From contig CAWGSP010000002.1 in the NCBI GenBank assembly GCA_963825335.1, forward strand, positions 62,001-126,000: a DNA stretch of 64,000 nucleotides, in the 5' to 3' direction. This stretch comes from Methanobacterium_B sp963825335 (GTDB lineage Archaea > Methanobacteriota > Methanobacteria > Methanobacteriales > Methanobacteriaceae). Every line of letters begins with the position of its first letter. Position 1 is the first letter of the stretch. The notes under the pieces were generated by a model. That model had not been told where the DNA came from. It searched no databases and was given only the letters and a program-made list of their open reading frames with translations. Position numbers and translations under genes: made by a program. This document shows positions 9,836 through 19,945 of the stretch, piece after piece.

Positions 9836-11740
9836 ATGATAAAAGATATTGGAAATATTTTTAAGACAGATATGAAAACTGTGAAAAACAGTCCCGTTGT
9901 CATGATTGTACTTCTCGTTATCATACTACTACCTTCACTCTATGCCCTACTAAATATTGAGGCTACATGGAATCCATATGCCAGAACATCAGATATTGAT
10001 GTTGCAGTCGTTGATCATGATGCAGGATACACATCCAATGGAACCAATTACAATATAGGAAATATGTTAGTAAATAAGCTGAAAAACAATACCAGTTTCA
10101 ACTGGCAGTTTGTTGATCAAAAAACAGCTATGAACGGAGTTAAAAATGGAAAGTATTATGCAGCTCTCATAATTCCAAGTAATTTCAGTCAACAACTGCT
10201 GTCGATTCAAACATCAAATCCCCAACAAGCACAAATACAGTACATTGTCAACGATAAAACTAACCCAGTAGCCCCCAGACTCACTGGTACTGGGGTTAAT
10301 ACATTGCAATCAGAAATTAATGATGAAGTTGTTAAAACTGTTGATGGGATCATATTCGGTAAACTGTCAGATGTTGGAGAATATGCAGCAGCAAACAAAG
10401 CCGAACTCCTCAAGGCAAAGGCATTTGTGAATGAACTAAATGGAAAAATAGGTACAATAGACTCGACAATAGGACAAGCAAATTCTGATATGACTACAGT
10501 GGATACTATCTGGCCGAAGATAAGTGCTTCGCTACCGGTTTTACAGAAAAATTCAAACACCGTTCGAACCACATATGATTCACTCTACGCTGAAATCAAA
10601 TCTAACCCAACAAAAGCGTTGACAGATATCCAAACCATGGAATTACAAGTCAATACAACCATAACAACCTTGAAATATATCGATGCAGTCTTAACCAGTT
10701 TATACGATACAACTGGAGATGCCCAGTTAAAACCTATAATTGCGCAAGTTGAGGGCGATATAACCACCGCCAACAATGTTCTCGCAATCCTCGAACAGAT
10801 CGAAGCAGATATAAAGAACGGTACAAGTCCTACCGGCGAATTAACTCAGCTGAAGAATTCTATCGATACCATGGACAACTCGATCAATCTTCTGGTAGCC
10901 AATCAAGGAAATATAAACCAACAAATTAAGAGTGCATCTGCAGAGTTGGCTTTGGTTAACTCCCAATGGCCCACTATCAAGACAGCCATCCCAGTTGCTG
11001 CTGCTAAACTTAACTCGATAAACGAGGCAGATATCGACGATCTGATCGCATTTTCAAATATGAATCAGACAAGTGTGCAAAATTACTTTGACTCGCCTGT
11101 TGAGTTAAAAACCTCAACAATGTTTCCAATAAACAATTACGGTTCTGCTTTGGCCCCGTTCTATATATCGATCTCGCTCTGGATAGGTTGCATAATAGCG
11201 GCCGCCATGGTGAGTATGAAAGTATTGTCACGGCGGATATACAGCGCTGAAAGCGTATATATTGGGAGGATGGGGCTGTTCTTAGTAATAGCCACATTAC
11301 AAGCCTTACTAGTTGGTTTGGGATCGTTGTTTTTACAAGTGCAGGTATCATCTGCAATGCTTTTCATAGCGACCACACTGTATATTGGTCTCTGTTCGAT
11401 GATCATCGTGTATTCATTAACATCAACCCTTGGAAATGCTGGGAAAAGTCTTGCAATAGTGATATTGGTGTTGCAAATAACTGGAACAGGAGGCATATAT
11501 CCAGTTCAAGTTTTACCGCCATTCTTCCAGGCCATACACCCATATCTACCCGCCACATATGCAATTGGAGCACTCAGAGAAGTGATAGGTGGAGTGTTAT
11601 GGAACAGTTACTGGTATAATATAATAATCCTAGGACTTTTCGCAGCTTTAATATTCATACTAACCCTGATCATTAAAGAAAAATTAAATAAACGTGCACA
11701 GTGGTCTGAAGAAAAATTAGAAGAAAGCGGATTATTCTAA
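9836..11740 (+). CDS. YhgE/Pip family ABC-2-type membrane protein
   Basis: The 634-residue protein starts with a short cytoplasmic segment and one helix (PVVMIVLLVIILLPSLYALL). The Pip N-terminal hallmark NIEATWNPYARTSDIDVAVV follows. A long extracytoplasmic region (about 60-440) rich in predicted helix and coiled coil comes next, then five or six membrane helices of the ABC2_membrane fold to the C-terminus. Family members are phage-infection-protein relatives and MmpL-independent exporters; the substrate is unknown. The TetR gene just upstream fits an inducible efflux or envelope function. AGGACTGAT before the ATG is a plausible ribosome site. Confidence 0.88.
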   Translation: MIKDIGNIFKTDMKTVKNSPVVMIVLLVIILLPSLYALLNIEATWNPYARTSDIDVAVVDHDAGYTSNGTNYNIGNMLVNKLKNNTSFNWQFVDQKTAMNGVKNGKYYAALIIPSNFSQQLLSIQTSNPQQAQIQYIVNDKTNPVAPRLTGTGVNTLQSEINDEVVKTVDGIIFGKLSDVGEYAAANKAELLKAKAFVNELNGKIGTIDSTIGQANSDMTTVDTIWPKISASLPVLQKNSNTVRTTYDSLYAEIKSNPTKALTDIQTMELQVNTTITTLKYIDAVLTSLYDTTGDAQLKPIIAQVEGDITTANNVLAILEQIEADIKNGTSPTGELTQLKNSIDTMDNSINLLVANQGNINQQIKSASAELALVNSQWPTIKTAIPVAAAKLNSINEADIDDLIAFSNMNQTSVQNYFDSPVELKTSTMFPINNYGSALAPFYISISLWIGCIIAAAMVSMKVLSRRIYSAESVYIGRMGLFLVIATLQALLVGLGSLFLQVQVSSAMLFIATTLYIGLCSMIIVYSLTSTLGNAGKSLAIVILVLQITGTGGIYPVQVLPPFFQAIHPYLPATYAIGALREVIGGVLWNSYWYNIIILGLFAALIFILTLIIKEKLNKRAQWSEEKLEESGLF

Positions 11741-12043
11741 TACCAATAATATGGAACAACATAAATTTAATCATGCGATGAACTAAAAATTAAATTTAAG
11801 ATATTAACACTGGCTTGAGACAATTTAAACGAAATTCCCAAGATATTTAATCTATAAGTATCTGAGACAACTAGCATTTCAATATATATGAAATTAGACC
11901 TTGAATTTCAGAGGCTGATATGCAGATGATGGAAATATTGAAATTCATTTTTCCATTTTTTTCATCGACAAATTTATAAAATTGGATGCATATAGTTACA
12001 ATAGAATGAAATAGAATAAAATATTTTATGGAGGGATAGTCGT
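11741..12043. other. AT-rich intergenic region
   Basis: About 300 bases with no convincing gene. GGAGGGATAG at 12030 is the ribosome site of the following csbD-like gene. Confidence 0.5.
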
Positions 12044-12211
12044 ATGGGACTTACAGATAAAATAAAGGGTAAAACCCAAGAAGCTGCAGGAGAAGTAAAA
12101 GGGAAAACCAAAGAAGCTGCAGGAGAAGTAAAAGGAAAGAGTAAAGAAGCTGCAGGAGAAGTAAAAGGAAAGAGTAAAGAAGCTGCAGGTAAAGTAAAGG
12201 GTAAGCAATAA
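12044..12211 (+). CDS. CsbD-like stress protein made of 11-residue repeats
   Basis: A 55-residue protein starts MGLTDKIKGK and consists of four consecutive 11-residue units of the form GK(T/S)(Q/K)EAAG(E/K)VK, ending GKQ. CsbD-family proteins are small, very hydrophilic general-stress proteins of unknown biochemical role. The usual family member is about 60-70 residues with less regular repeats; here the units are almost identical also in DNA, suggesting recent expansion. GGAGGGATAG lies about 5 bases before the ATG, and a hairpin terminator follows directly, so this is a monocistronic gene. The opposite strand is also open through the repeat, but that is a shadow. Confidence 0.85.
   Translation: MGLTDKIKGKTQEAAGEVKGKTKEAAGEVKGKSKEAAGEVKGKSKEAAGKVKGKQ
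12068..12199 (+). repeat. four 33-bp tandem repeats inside csbD-like gene
   Basis: Units at 12068, 12101, 12134 and 12167 each encode one 11-residue repeat with the shared core GAAGCTGCAGG. They differ at only a few positions, mostly in the ACC/AGT codon and G/A wobble bases, so copy number may vary between strains. Confidence 0.85.
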
Positions 12212-12218
12212 GTTTAAG

Positions 12219-12239
12219 AGGGAATGTTTCTCATTCCCT
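12219..12239 (+). terminator. hairpin terminator of csbD-like gene
   Basis: AGGGAATG (12219-12226) and CATTCCCT (12232-12239) form a perfect 8-bp stem with a 5-base loop, beginning 8 bases after the stop codon. The following 420 bases to 12662 are AT-rich and hold no gene I can support. Confidence 0.6.
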
Positions 12240-12662
12240 AAAACTATCTAATTTTATTATTAAATTGTTCTGATAAATAAATTAAACCAATACTCTCCTG
12301 TAAATGATTTTTATACTTGTTTATTATTGGTAATCTGATAATAAGATAAAATAAAATGGCTGTTAAATATACTCAATTTAAATTAAAGTTTGTTAAATCA
12401 TGTTGTATATTTATACTGGCTACATTTACTACTAATTTCTCTTTTAATTATTTACCACAGATACAGATACTTCAACATAAACATAATTGTTTGGATTAGA
12501 ACTTGTTTTAAATATAAATCTATAAGTGTTAATTAATACTTATTTAAATCCATATTGCTAAACTTTTATAGTTGACTTGAATCATAGTATAATTACAAAA
12601 ATTTGTATTTGAAGTTAACATAATGTGTTTAATTTATTCATAAAAAAAAATGGAAATTTTAT

Positions 12663-13328
12663 ATGTCACAAACAACGTTTTCAGAAAATAATCCGGATGG
12701 AATAGGCTATTGGAATGGTCTGTATCATCGAAATAAACAATTATTAAAGTTATCAACTGCAATATTTTTCGCATCTGTTTTTATAGGTGCTTTTATAGGA
12801 TATTTTTATCCTGCAAACATTACCCAGTTTTTGACCTATCTGGTCAGAGTAGATAAACAATTTGTGAGTCAGAACGGATTAACAACCCTCTCAATATTTA
12901 CACACAATCTTCAAATCCTGCTTTTTACTTATGTCGGCGGACTGATCGGTGTAGTGGCTGCATTTTTCCTCATTGAAAACGGATTGATATACGGATTATT
13001 TTTAGGCTATCTAGGATCTAACCATGTTGGGGGATTCACAAGCCCAAGCGGTATTAGTGGACCGGTATTTTTTCTTCTTTTCACAATACCACACGGAATA
13101 TTTGAAATTTCCGGCTTCATCATAGGTGGTGCTGCTGCATTCCGGCTCACCAGTATAGTCATTAAATTTTTACAGAGGAAAAATATGGATGACTATTCTT
13201 GGGAATTTAAAGATTCAATAGTTTTATTGGGTGTGGGAGTTGTGTTACTCATCATAGCTGCTACAATCGAAGCCAACATAACATTACCACTTGGAAACTA
13301 TATTATTCACAATGTGCTTGCAAAATAA
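12663..13328 (+). CDS. SpoIIM (stage II sporulation protein M)/DUF95 family membrane protein
   Basis: The 221-residue protein has about five membrane helices and the DUF95 signature in IPHGIFEISGFIIGGAAAFR (about residues 147-166), preceded by FLIENGLIYGLFLGYL. In spore-forming bacteria SpoIIM recruits peptidoglycan hydrolases; archaeal homologues have no known partner and may organise other membrane complexes. It stands alone, with a weak ribosome site before the ATG. Confidence 0.85.
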   Translation: MSQTTFSENNPDGIGYWNGLYHRNKQLLKLSTAIFFASVFIGAFIGYFYPANITQFLTYLVRVDKQFVSQNGLTTLSIFTHNLQILLFTYVGGLIGVVAAFFLIENGLIYGLFLGYLGSNHVGGFTSPSGISGPVFFLLFTIPHGIFEISGFIIGGAAAFRLTSIVIKFLQRKNMDDYSWEFKDSIVLLGVGVVLLIIAATIEANITLPLGNYIIHNVLAK

Positions 13329-13423
13329 ATAAAACAGATGAAACTAAAGTTTCATTTTAACTAATTTTTAAATTTTATTCGATGATCCTACAATAATAGC
13401 CTGAAATGAATATCATCGAGTTT

Positions 13424-13469
13424 TCCTGTTATGATTCGTTATTTCGATAAATAACTCGAATTAACAGGA
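13424..13469. repeat. long imperfect hairpin downstream of spoIIM-like gene
   Basis: TCCTGTTA (13424) pairs with TAACAGGA (13462-13469), and an inner arm TTCG-TTATTT pairs with AAATAACTCGAA, giving a nearly continuous stem of about 20 bp with a two-base bulge. It is 95 bases after the stop codon. It may be a 3' stabilising structure or the scar of a small mobile element. Confidence 0.45.
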
Positions 13470-14162
13470 CTATATTATTATATTAGTGCAAAAGATCCAT
13501 AATCACCCATCAATCTTAAACTGTTCAAATTCAGAAACCCCGATAATGGATACAAAGTTAAGATTTAACCTGCATTCCCGATCATTTTTCATGCCATAAA
13601 TTTTTTCTTGAATAAGCATCCTTTTTTAGTTTGATCCAAAAAAAGGTCCATATTAGGGTGATGTCCAAGTTTTGATGATAAATTTTATTTCACAAAATCT
13701 TCTAAAAATCTTAAGTAAATAACAACCAACTACTATTTTATTCAGATAAAATATAGTTCAAAATGATATTATTGTATATTGAAAGGTTTAATTAGGAATG
13801 ATTCAATAACCCACAAATCAGAATGGCATATTAATTAAAATAAGGATTTATAGAGCATATTTAAAATTCTGATAGGTCGCTCTATATAGTGATAGCAAAA
13901 TTTGTGAGTCATTTTATTTTTCTAGTTTTATTTTGTAATATGATTATTTTTTACCATTTATTATTGCTAAAGATTTTATTAGTTAATTAATTCGATATTG
14001 GTCGAGTTAAAAATAAAAAAATAATTTATGTATACTATTGCCATCATATCATTCTTTTTATTGTCCTGAGAGCATTCATCCTACTATTTTTTTTATTAAT
14101 CAAATTTTTACAGGATTCATGTGAAGTTTTAATATTGAATTACACGGGTCGATCAATTATTT
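13470..14162. other. AT-rich intergenic region
   Basis: About 690 bases between convergent genes, with stop codons in all frames and no ribosome site leading into a frame. I see no gene or RNA structure worth naming. Confidence 0.5.
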
Positions 14163-15524
14163 TTAGTTATCCCTAGCCATTGCTAAGAGAACTCTGTCAG
14201 ACTTGTGAACATCGTAGTAATTGAAGTTTTTAATGATGTTCTCCAGGTGTTCTTCTCCTTTTTTTGTCAAAATATATTTTTCAATCTTTTCCATTAATAG
14301 TTCTTCTTCAAGTAAGGGTTGAACAAGATTGTTAAATTTTCCATCAAAATCATAACTTTCTGTACATGTGGCTTTAAGCTCTGTAAGTACAGGGATGTAG
14401 TTTTCGGGATGGAAAGCTGTGTTGAGGGATGTTACAATTTCGGGTTTAGATTTTTGATCCTTTGCCCATAATACATATAATATCCAGTTTCTGAAGGCGA
14501 TTAACTTGTTCTCCTCCCAGCACTGTTGTAGCGGTAACTTATAATGTTCTGAATAATTCTCTTCTACTCCTCTTTCAGCAGAAATAGCTTCTCTAAGTAA
14601 ACCTACAGCATCTCTGAAAATACCTGCGCCTACGAATATTCCAATTAGGGCATCGACAAAGAATATACCGTAAATTGCAAAGATCGCACCAACTATAACC
14701 GATGACCCTATGAATATGTGGTTTTTACTGTCAACCGACTGTGAAATTAATGTTAAACTGTTGGTGATCTTCCCAACAAAACGTTGGTAATAAAATAAGA
14801 AAAATGCTGTCAGTATAGCTATTCCCTCGATAAAAATTACCAGGTAGGGGAATACTATGGGTTCTGAATGTCCGCCTATTGTTGCTATTAAATGTGTGAT
14901 GGAATCAAATAAAACTGTGATGGCTGCTAGGAATAGACCCCCAACAACTAATAGTGTGCTTAACTTTTCTCGATGATACTTGATTCCCAACCAGACCAGG
15001 ATGGCTTCAACAGTGTCCATGGTTGCGTCACTTCCATCTGCAATTAATCCCATACTACCTGTTACTAAACCACCACCCAGTTTAAGCACTGCTAAGAAAG
15101 CATCTAAAAATGTTGTGTTTACAGCTGTTTTTGTTGGTGTGAGTTCATTATCCACCATTGAAGCTTCCTTTTTCATATTCTCATGGAAAATTTTGGCCTC
15201 GTCCACTCCCTCTTGGGTTAATTCGTATTTATTTTCATTATTAATTTTGACCCAATCTTTATCGATGAGTTTATCCATTTCAGCTTCAGCACCGTGGTTA
15301 AATTTATCCTTTCTCTCATCTTCAAGTTCAGAGCGTAAGCGTGCAAATTTGAAAAATATACGTTCCATCACTGGCTGACCTTTTTCAGGTAACTGCTGAT
15401 ACCAGATAAGAGACACAAATAGCATAGATTTTTCCCATAATTCTTCCAAACTAAGAGGACCTTCCTTTAATATGGCCATCATCAGAAATCTATCATAACC
15501 TAAAACCGGTTTCTCATCATCCAT
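14163..15524 (-). CDS. cation diffusion facilitator fused to N- and C-terminal winged-helix-like domains
   Basis: The middle of this 453-residue protein (about 130-310) is a six-helix CDF transporter. Helix two has GLIADGSDATMD (the DxxxD metal site) and helix five has SVDSKNHIFIG, where DxxxH replaces the usual HxxxD or DxxxD; VDALIGIFVGAGIFRDAVGLL closes the fold. The first 120 residues look like a PadR-type winged helix (LGYDRFLMMAILKEGPLSLEEL, later YELTQEGVDEAK). The last 120 have another HTH-like segment ending YILTKKGEEHLENI. Most CDF proteins have a ferredoxin-like C-terminal domain instead. It may be a metal exporter whose cytosolic ends sense metal or bind DNA; the second is inference. 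GGAGTGA precedes the ATG. Confidence 0.8.
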   Translation of the reverse strand: MDDEKPVLGYDRFLMMAILKEGPLSLEELWEKSMLFVSLIWYQQLPEKGQPVMERIFFKFARLRSELEDERKDKFNHGAEAEMDKLIDKDWVKINNENKYELTQEGVDEAKIFHENMKKEASMVDNELTPTKTAVNTTFLDAFLAVLKLGGGLVTGSMGLIADGSDATMDTVEAILVWLGIKYHREKLSTLLVVGGLFLAAITVLFDSITHLIATIGGHSEPIVFPYLVIFIEGIAILTAFFLFYYQRFVGKITNSLTLISQSVDSKNHIFIGSSVIVGAIFAIYGIFFVDALIGIFVGAGIFRDAVGLLREAISAERGVEENYSEHYKLPLQQCWEENKLIAFRNWILYVLWAKDQKSKPEIVTSLNTAFHPENYIPVLTELKATCTESYDFDGKFNNLVQPLLEEELLMEKIEKYILTKKGEEHLENIIKNFNYYDVHKSDRVLLAMARDN

Positions 15525-15726
15525 TTAAATTCACTCCATCGAAATAATAACGAATTATAGCATATAGATTTTTTTTATTCGAGATTTTTTAATTTTTCTG
15601 TGGCTAAACTAACTTAAATTTAGATTGATTAATATACTCTTATTAGTTGTTGTATCATAGGTAAATATATAAATGATATGTACTTAGATCAATGATAAGG
15701 TTATATCATGGGGCTGGGAGATATAA

Positions 15727-16344
15727 ATGAGTGATTATGAAGGTTCGGATAAGTACAGGAGTACAGACCGTCTTGAGACATTAGTAGACGGTATATTTGC
15801 TATTGCTATGACTCTTCTTGTATTAGATTTAGCAATTCCAGAAATTACCGGCCCATTATCAAATGAGGTCGTGACAAATTCACTCATAAAATTATTGCCA
15901 AATTTTATTTCCCTCGTAGTCAGTTTTATACTGTTAGCTTTATTCTGGAGTATACATCACCGTATTTACAATCAGATCAAATTAGTGAACAAACATTTAT
16001 TATGGATAAATGTAATATGGCTTTTATTTATTGTCTTAGTACCATTTTCAGCTTCACTAACAGGTAAATATGGACAGTACACCATTTCCCATGTTATATT
16101 CAATTTGAACATGTTGGGAATATCCTTCTTCCTATTTCTTAATTGGCATTATGCAAACCGCAGCGATCTGCTCCATGAAAATGTTCATTCTAACTCGATA
16201 AAAGTTACTAAACTTACCAATATTGTATTCATGCTCATTGTTTTAATAGCACTGGCATTGTCGTTCAAATTACCAAGCTACAGTTCATTAGTCTATCTTC
16301 TTATCTTTCCATTGGAATATCTGCTAGATAGGAAATACCTATAA
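15727..16344 (+). CDS. TMEM175/DUF1211-family potassium channel-like protein
   Basis: The 205-residue protein opens with the family signature RLETLVDGIFAIAMTLLVLD, corresponding to RxxxFSDGxxAIxxTLLVL of TMEM175-type K+ channels, and has about five to six hydrophobic helices. The family F/S of the signature is V here. Prokaryotic TMEM175 proteins form tetrameric, weakly selective K+ channels. GGGAGATA lies well spaced before the ATG. It diverges from the CDF gene, so the two share a 200-base control region. Confidence 0.85.
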   Translation: MSDYEGSDKYRSTDRLETLVDGIFAIAMTLLVLDLAIPEITGPLSNEVVTNSLIKLLPNFISLVVSFILLALFWSIHHRIYNQIKLVNKHLLWINVIWLLFIVLVPFSASLTGKYGQYTISHVIFNLNMLGISFFLFLNWHYANRSDLLHENVHSNSIKVTKLTNIVFMLIVLIALALSFKLPSYSSLVYLLIFPLEYLLDRKYL

Positions 16345-16682
16345 TAAAGGATCCATTTGGAACAATCAAAGATAATAAGAGTTTAAATGAGGTACAAGAA
16401 CTATTTTTAAGGGTATGTGCATTGGATGATAGTTTTTACTTATACCCTCTCTTGTTTTTGCGATAATTGCTGTTAGTTATGTATGTAGACATATTAAGCG
16501 TAAAAAATTTTATGGAGCCCTAGAAAATGAGAACATAGATAAAAACCTTAATTTTGTAAACCTGGACTCTTCAACAGTTTGATTACTTCACTGCATACAT
16601 TTAAAAATTAAAAAAAAATTTAATATAAAACATCCTATTGTATTCTATCCTGAAAAGTTTGGGTAGTTAATCTAGTAAGTCA

Positions 16683-17132
16683 TTACTCATTTTCCATCTT
16701 ATTGAGGATTGCCTTAATATCTCTAATTGATTCGTACAGTGTTTCTAGATCTTTATCTGAGAGTACTGAAAGCTTGTTTCTGATCTTAATATTTTCATTT
16801 TTGCGCCAGTTCAACAATTCTTCCTCGCCCTTTCCAGTTAAAATTATGTTAATAACTCTTCGATCATTCTCATCGGGTGACCGTTCTACTAATCCCTCAT
16901 CTACAAGTTTATCTATCAGTGCAGTCATATTTGGACGGGATATGTATCCTTTTTTTCCAATAACAGACATTGGAATGGCACCACGTTTTTTTAATATCCC
17001 TAATACTCTGTAATTGGACACTGGCATGTTCCTGCCACCACAATGTTTTCCATGATGGAAAAATGTCCTGTGAAACATGTGATTGATCAAATGGAAATCA
17101 TCCACCAATGTATTCAATTTTTCATCATCCAT
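16683..17132 (-). CDS. MarR-family transcriptional regulator
   Basis: The 149-residue protein has a central winged helix: PVSNYRVLGILKKRGAIPMS, then GKKGYISRPNMTALIDKLVDEGLVERSPDENDRRVINIILT with the DxR wing typical of MarR. A His/Cys-rich segment before it (FHHGKHCGGRN, about residues 24-34) could bind metal or respond to oxidants; that is inferred. There is no adjacent same-strand target gene; the small gene at 17628 is upstream. Confidence 0.88.
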   Translation of the reverse strand: MDDEKLNTLVDDFHLINHMFHRTFFHHGKHCGGRNMPVSNYRVLGILKKRGAIPMSVIGKKGYISRPNMTALIDKLVDEGLVERSPDENDRRVINIILTGKGEEELLNWRKNENIKIRNKLSVLSDKDLETLYESIRDIKAILNKMENE

Positions 17133-17627
17133 AACTTATCACGATAATATATTATTTAACCAATTATTTAAAAGAATATCATATTCTAAACAAACAAACA
17201 AGTTTTTTTTTTGATAATATTCAGTTGTTAATACACAATTTTAATGTTTTAGTATATGAAGACAAAGATTAAATGAACCCCATTGATCATTTTATTCTTC
17301 AAATTATGTACAATATATTTTATATGCCCTTTATTTCATTAACGTTTAATGTACCTAGTTAAGAAATAAAAATTTGGTTCTGTCTTGAACCACAGCATTT
17401 GAGAATTTTTTTTCGGAATCTTAAATTGAATCAAATGGTTACTAATCCCGATCACACCAGACTGTCCGGCCCTTAAAATATTCTAATGAACCAATGATGA
17501 TGGGGTATTCTTTGAAACTGAAAGGTTATGATCGAGTCCAGCAGGGTTATACAATTAATCATCCGAAGTTCATGTTGATTTGGGATAAAAAAACCTTGGA
17601 AAGTTCGATCGAAGTCTGCGGATGATA
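17133..17627. other. intergenic region with a possible hairpin
   Basis: About 490 bases without a supported gene. The part 17440-17620 is less AT-rich than its surroundings. AATCATCCG near 17556 can pair with CGGATGAT near 17618, just beyond the 3' end of the reverse-strand gene at 17628. This may be its terminator or a small structured RNA. Confidence 0.3.
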
Positions 17628-17855
17628 CTAATCATCTGTGACTTCAACATCTAGAACTACCCATGGATCAGATTCTGTATCTATGGTGGCCCAGATGGTT
17701 TTATCGGATGGGGTAGATAATAACTCATTTAAATCTACTTCTATATCTTCTGATAATTTAACGGCATATATTCGACCCCTCTGTGATCTAACGATTAGAT
17801 CGTCTTCAAATCCTATGCCTATTACTTTTTGTTTCAGTTCAGTTTTTTTCACCAT
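17628..17855 (-). CDS. 75-residue hypothetical protein
   Basis: Translation from ATG 17855 gives 75 residues rich in beta-forming sequence (KVIGIGFEDDLIVRSQRGRIYAVKL) and an acidic C-terminus (VVLDVEVTDD). GGTGA lies 6 bases before this ATG; the longer TTG start at 17867 would swallow that site. No family recognised. It has no membrane segment and no cysteines. Confidence 0.65.
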   Translation of the reverse strand: MVKKTELKQKVIGIGFEDDLIVRSQRGRIYAVKLSEDIEVDLNELLSTPSDKTIWATIDTESDPWVVLDVEVTDD

Positions 17856-17867
17856 AATTTTCACCAA

Positions 17868-18564
17868 ATTTTTTTTAAGATTTCTAAATTTTATTTAATA
17901 TTAAATATGTTACTAAATAATTTAAAAATATGATCCAATTTTTGATAAACTCCAGTTTAATCTGGTACATGATCAATTTAAAGAAGACGTAATTTGTGCT
18001 GCATTTTCTAAAATACCCGATCATAAGTTTGGGTTTGAATAGTTACCATTATTTACACGTTAACTTATTATTACTGATCAGATGGTTTAATCATTTTTTC
18101 GAATGTGTTATATTTGTTATAATTTGGATAATTTATAGTAACTGAACAAATATACATTTATTAAATATTAATCAGGGATCTATAATACCATTTTATTAAT
18201 TTTTTATAACTAAATACATCTAAAAACAAATAAAGTAGAATAATATAGAAAAAGGTAAGTAAATGAAATAAAACTAGTATTAACCCTAAAAATACCCCAA
18301 ATACTACCCAAAGATGCTTTTATTTTGTAAATTAACTGATAATCGTGTTAATACATTTTTTTTATCATCTAGCCCATATTCTAGCAATAATTTCTGCAGA
18401 TATTCTTATTCTTGTTAATACTTATTTTGGATGGAACCCCATGAATCTCTAACAATCTTATCAATTCCAAACAAATATTAGAAAAACAATACATAAATTA
18501 ATAGAACACAAATTAGATCAGAATTAAAACAAATTTTAAAGAGTAAAGTTGTTTAGACACAAGT
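17868..18564. other. AT-rich intergenic region
   Basis: About 700 bases of very AT-rich sequence, divergent promoters at its two ends. I see no gene, repeat or stable hairpin. Confidence 0.5.
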
Positions 18565-18582
18565 TTGGGATTTGGTATAACT

Positions 18583-19620
18583 ATGAGACATATAAAACAT
18601 TTATCGTTGATCTTAATAGCAGTTTTACTTGTAATTTTCACTGTTCTAGCACAAAATGCTATCAGTAATAATTATAATTTTCAATCATCGAGTTCAAATT
18701 CTCAAGCTGCAGGATCTGTTGTTTATATAGAAAATGGGGTCTCTGGAACAGTTTCAATAACAGATCCTTTCTTAAACAAAACAACCACTGTTAGTGTAGA
18801 ATATGCACCATTAGACAGCGGATCTGGATTTATTGTCAACAAAAATGGTTATATTATAACAGCTTTCCATGTAATCGGTGATCCAGCATCCCTATTAAAT
18901 AATGACACACTTAAACTGATGAACAGTACCGATGTTCAAAATTATGTTGAAAATGCGGCGGTAGCTGGTTACATAACCAATTATAATCCACAATTAGGTT
19001 CAGAACTTTCAACCAACACTCTTCCAGGCAATCCAATGGTTATACAGAATCAGCCTAATATAAACACCACTACAGCACAGTTAGTACAGAGGAATTTAAT
19101 AACTGTGCAATCTTCAAAACAACAAATTATGGTCAATCTTCCAGGAAGTTTAAGTGGAAATTCTATTAACGCCAATTTGGTTGATGTGGGTGATGCGAAC
19201 CAAGACCAAGACATAGCTCTTTTAAAAATAAGTACTTCATTTCAGAGTCTATCTCCGCTTTCAATCAGCTCAAAAACCCCCCAAAATGGTGAGAAAATTC
19301 AAATATACGGTTATCCGATTTCTAATAGCACGATGTACTCAGGGTTTAGTCAGTCTGTAATAAACCCATCATCGAGCTCAGGGATTCTAACTAATATAGT
19401 TCCCGACAATAGCACGGTATACTATCAAACAAGTGCCATAGCAACACACGGTTACAGTGGGGGTCCGGCTGTAAATTCTCAAAATAGTGTACTTGGAATT
19501 GTTATCTACAGCATAGAATCAAGTAGCCAACCAAACAATGTGACATCAACTCTGTTCTTATCTTCAAATTACATAATACAGATATGCAGAAAGAATAACG
19601 TACCGATCAACGAGGTTTGA
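18583..19620 (+). CDS. secreted trypsin-like serine protease
   Basis: An N-terminal signal or anchor helix (HLSLILIAVLLVIFTVLAQ) precedes a chymotrypsin-fold domain. The catalytic residues are visible in order: His in GYIITAFHVIGDP, Asp in QDQDIALLKI, and Ser in THGYSGGPAVN. No PDZ domain follows, unlike DegP. At 345 residues it contains a long insert between His and Asp rich in Asn and Thr, suited to an exported, possibly glycosylated protein. The product probably acts at the outer face of the membrane in protein quality control or processing. ATG 18583 is preferred; an upstream TTG lacks a ribosome site. Confidence 0.87.
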   Translation: MRHIKHLSLILIAVLLVIFTVLAQNAISNNYNFQSSSSNSQAAGSVVYIENGVSGTVSITDPFLNKTTTVSVEYAPLDSGSGFIVNKNGYIITAFHVIGDPASLLNNDTLKLMNSTDVQNYVENAAVAGYITNYNPQLGSELSTNTLPGNPMVIQNQPNINTTTAQLVQRNLITVQSSKQQIMVNLPGSLSGNSINANLVDVGDANQDQDIALLKISTSFQSLSPLSISSKTPQNGEKIQIYGYPISNSTMYSGFSQSVINPSSSSGILTNIVPDNSTVYYQTSAIATHGYSGGPAVNSQNSVLGIVIYSIESSSQPNNVTSTLFLSSNYIIQICRKNNVPINEV

Positions 19621-19945
19621 CTCTATTAACTATAACGATTGATCATTTATATTATTAGAATCAAAAAAAATTTCCGAAAAACTGTTGTTCATATCAGTAT
19701 TATATCAAATCACATTCTTAATCCAGATTCCAATAAACTGAATGGGTTAGGATGTAATAAAGACCATATCAATGGAGTAAACAATCAAATTTGTATCATT
19801 TACCAATGAAATTGTTATGTAATAAAATTATTTTTATCACGTAAGGATAAGAATTTTAAAAGATAAATTCTGTCATTTAAAAAAATCTTAATTACATCTG
19901 TTTAGAATATAATAAATTAATGTATGTTAACATGGGGTGATTTGG

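Noticed and set aside
12026..12208. Reverse-strand frame of Phe/Cys/Ser repeats
   Set aside because: It is the antisense of the csbD-like 33-bp repeats; the forward frame has the ribosome site and a known family.
16433..16582. 49-codon frame with a membrane helix and basic stretch after the TMEM175-like gene
   Set aside because: It looks protein-like (FLLIPSLVFAIIAVSYVCRH) but has a stop immediately before it and no start codon or ribosome site.
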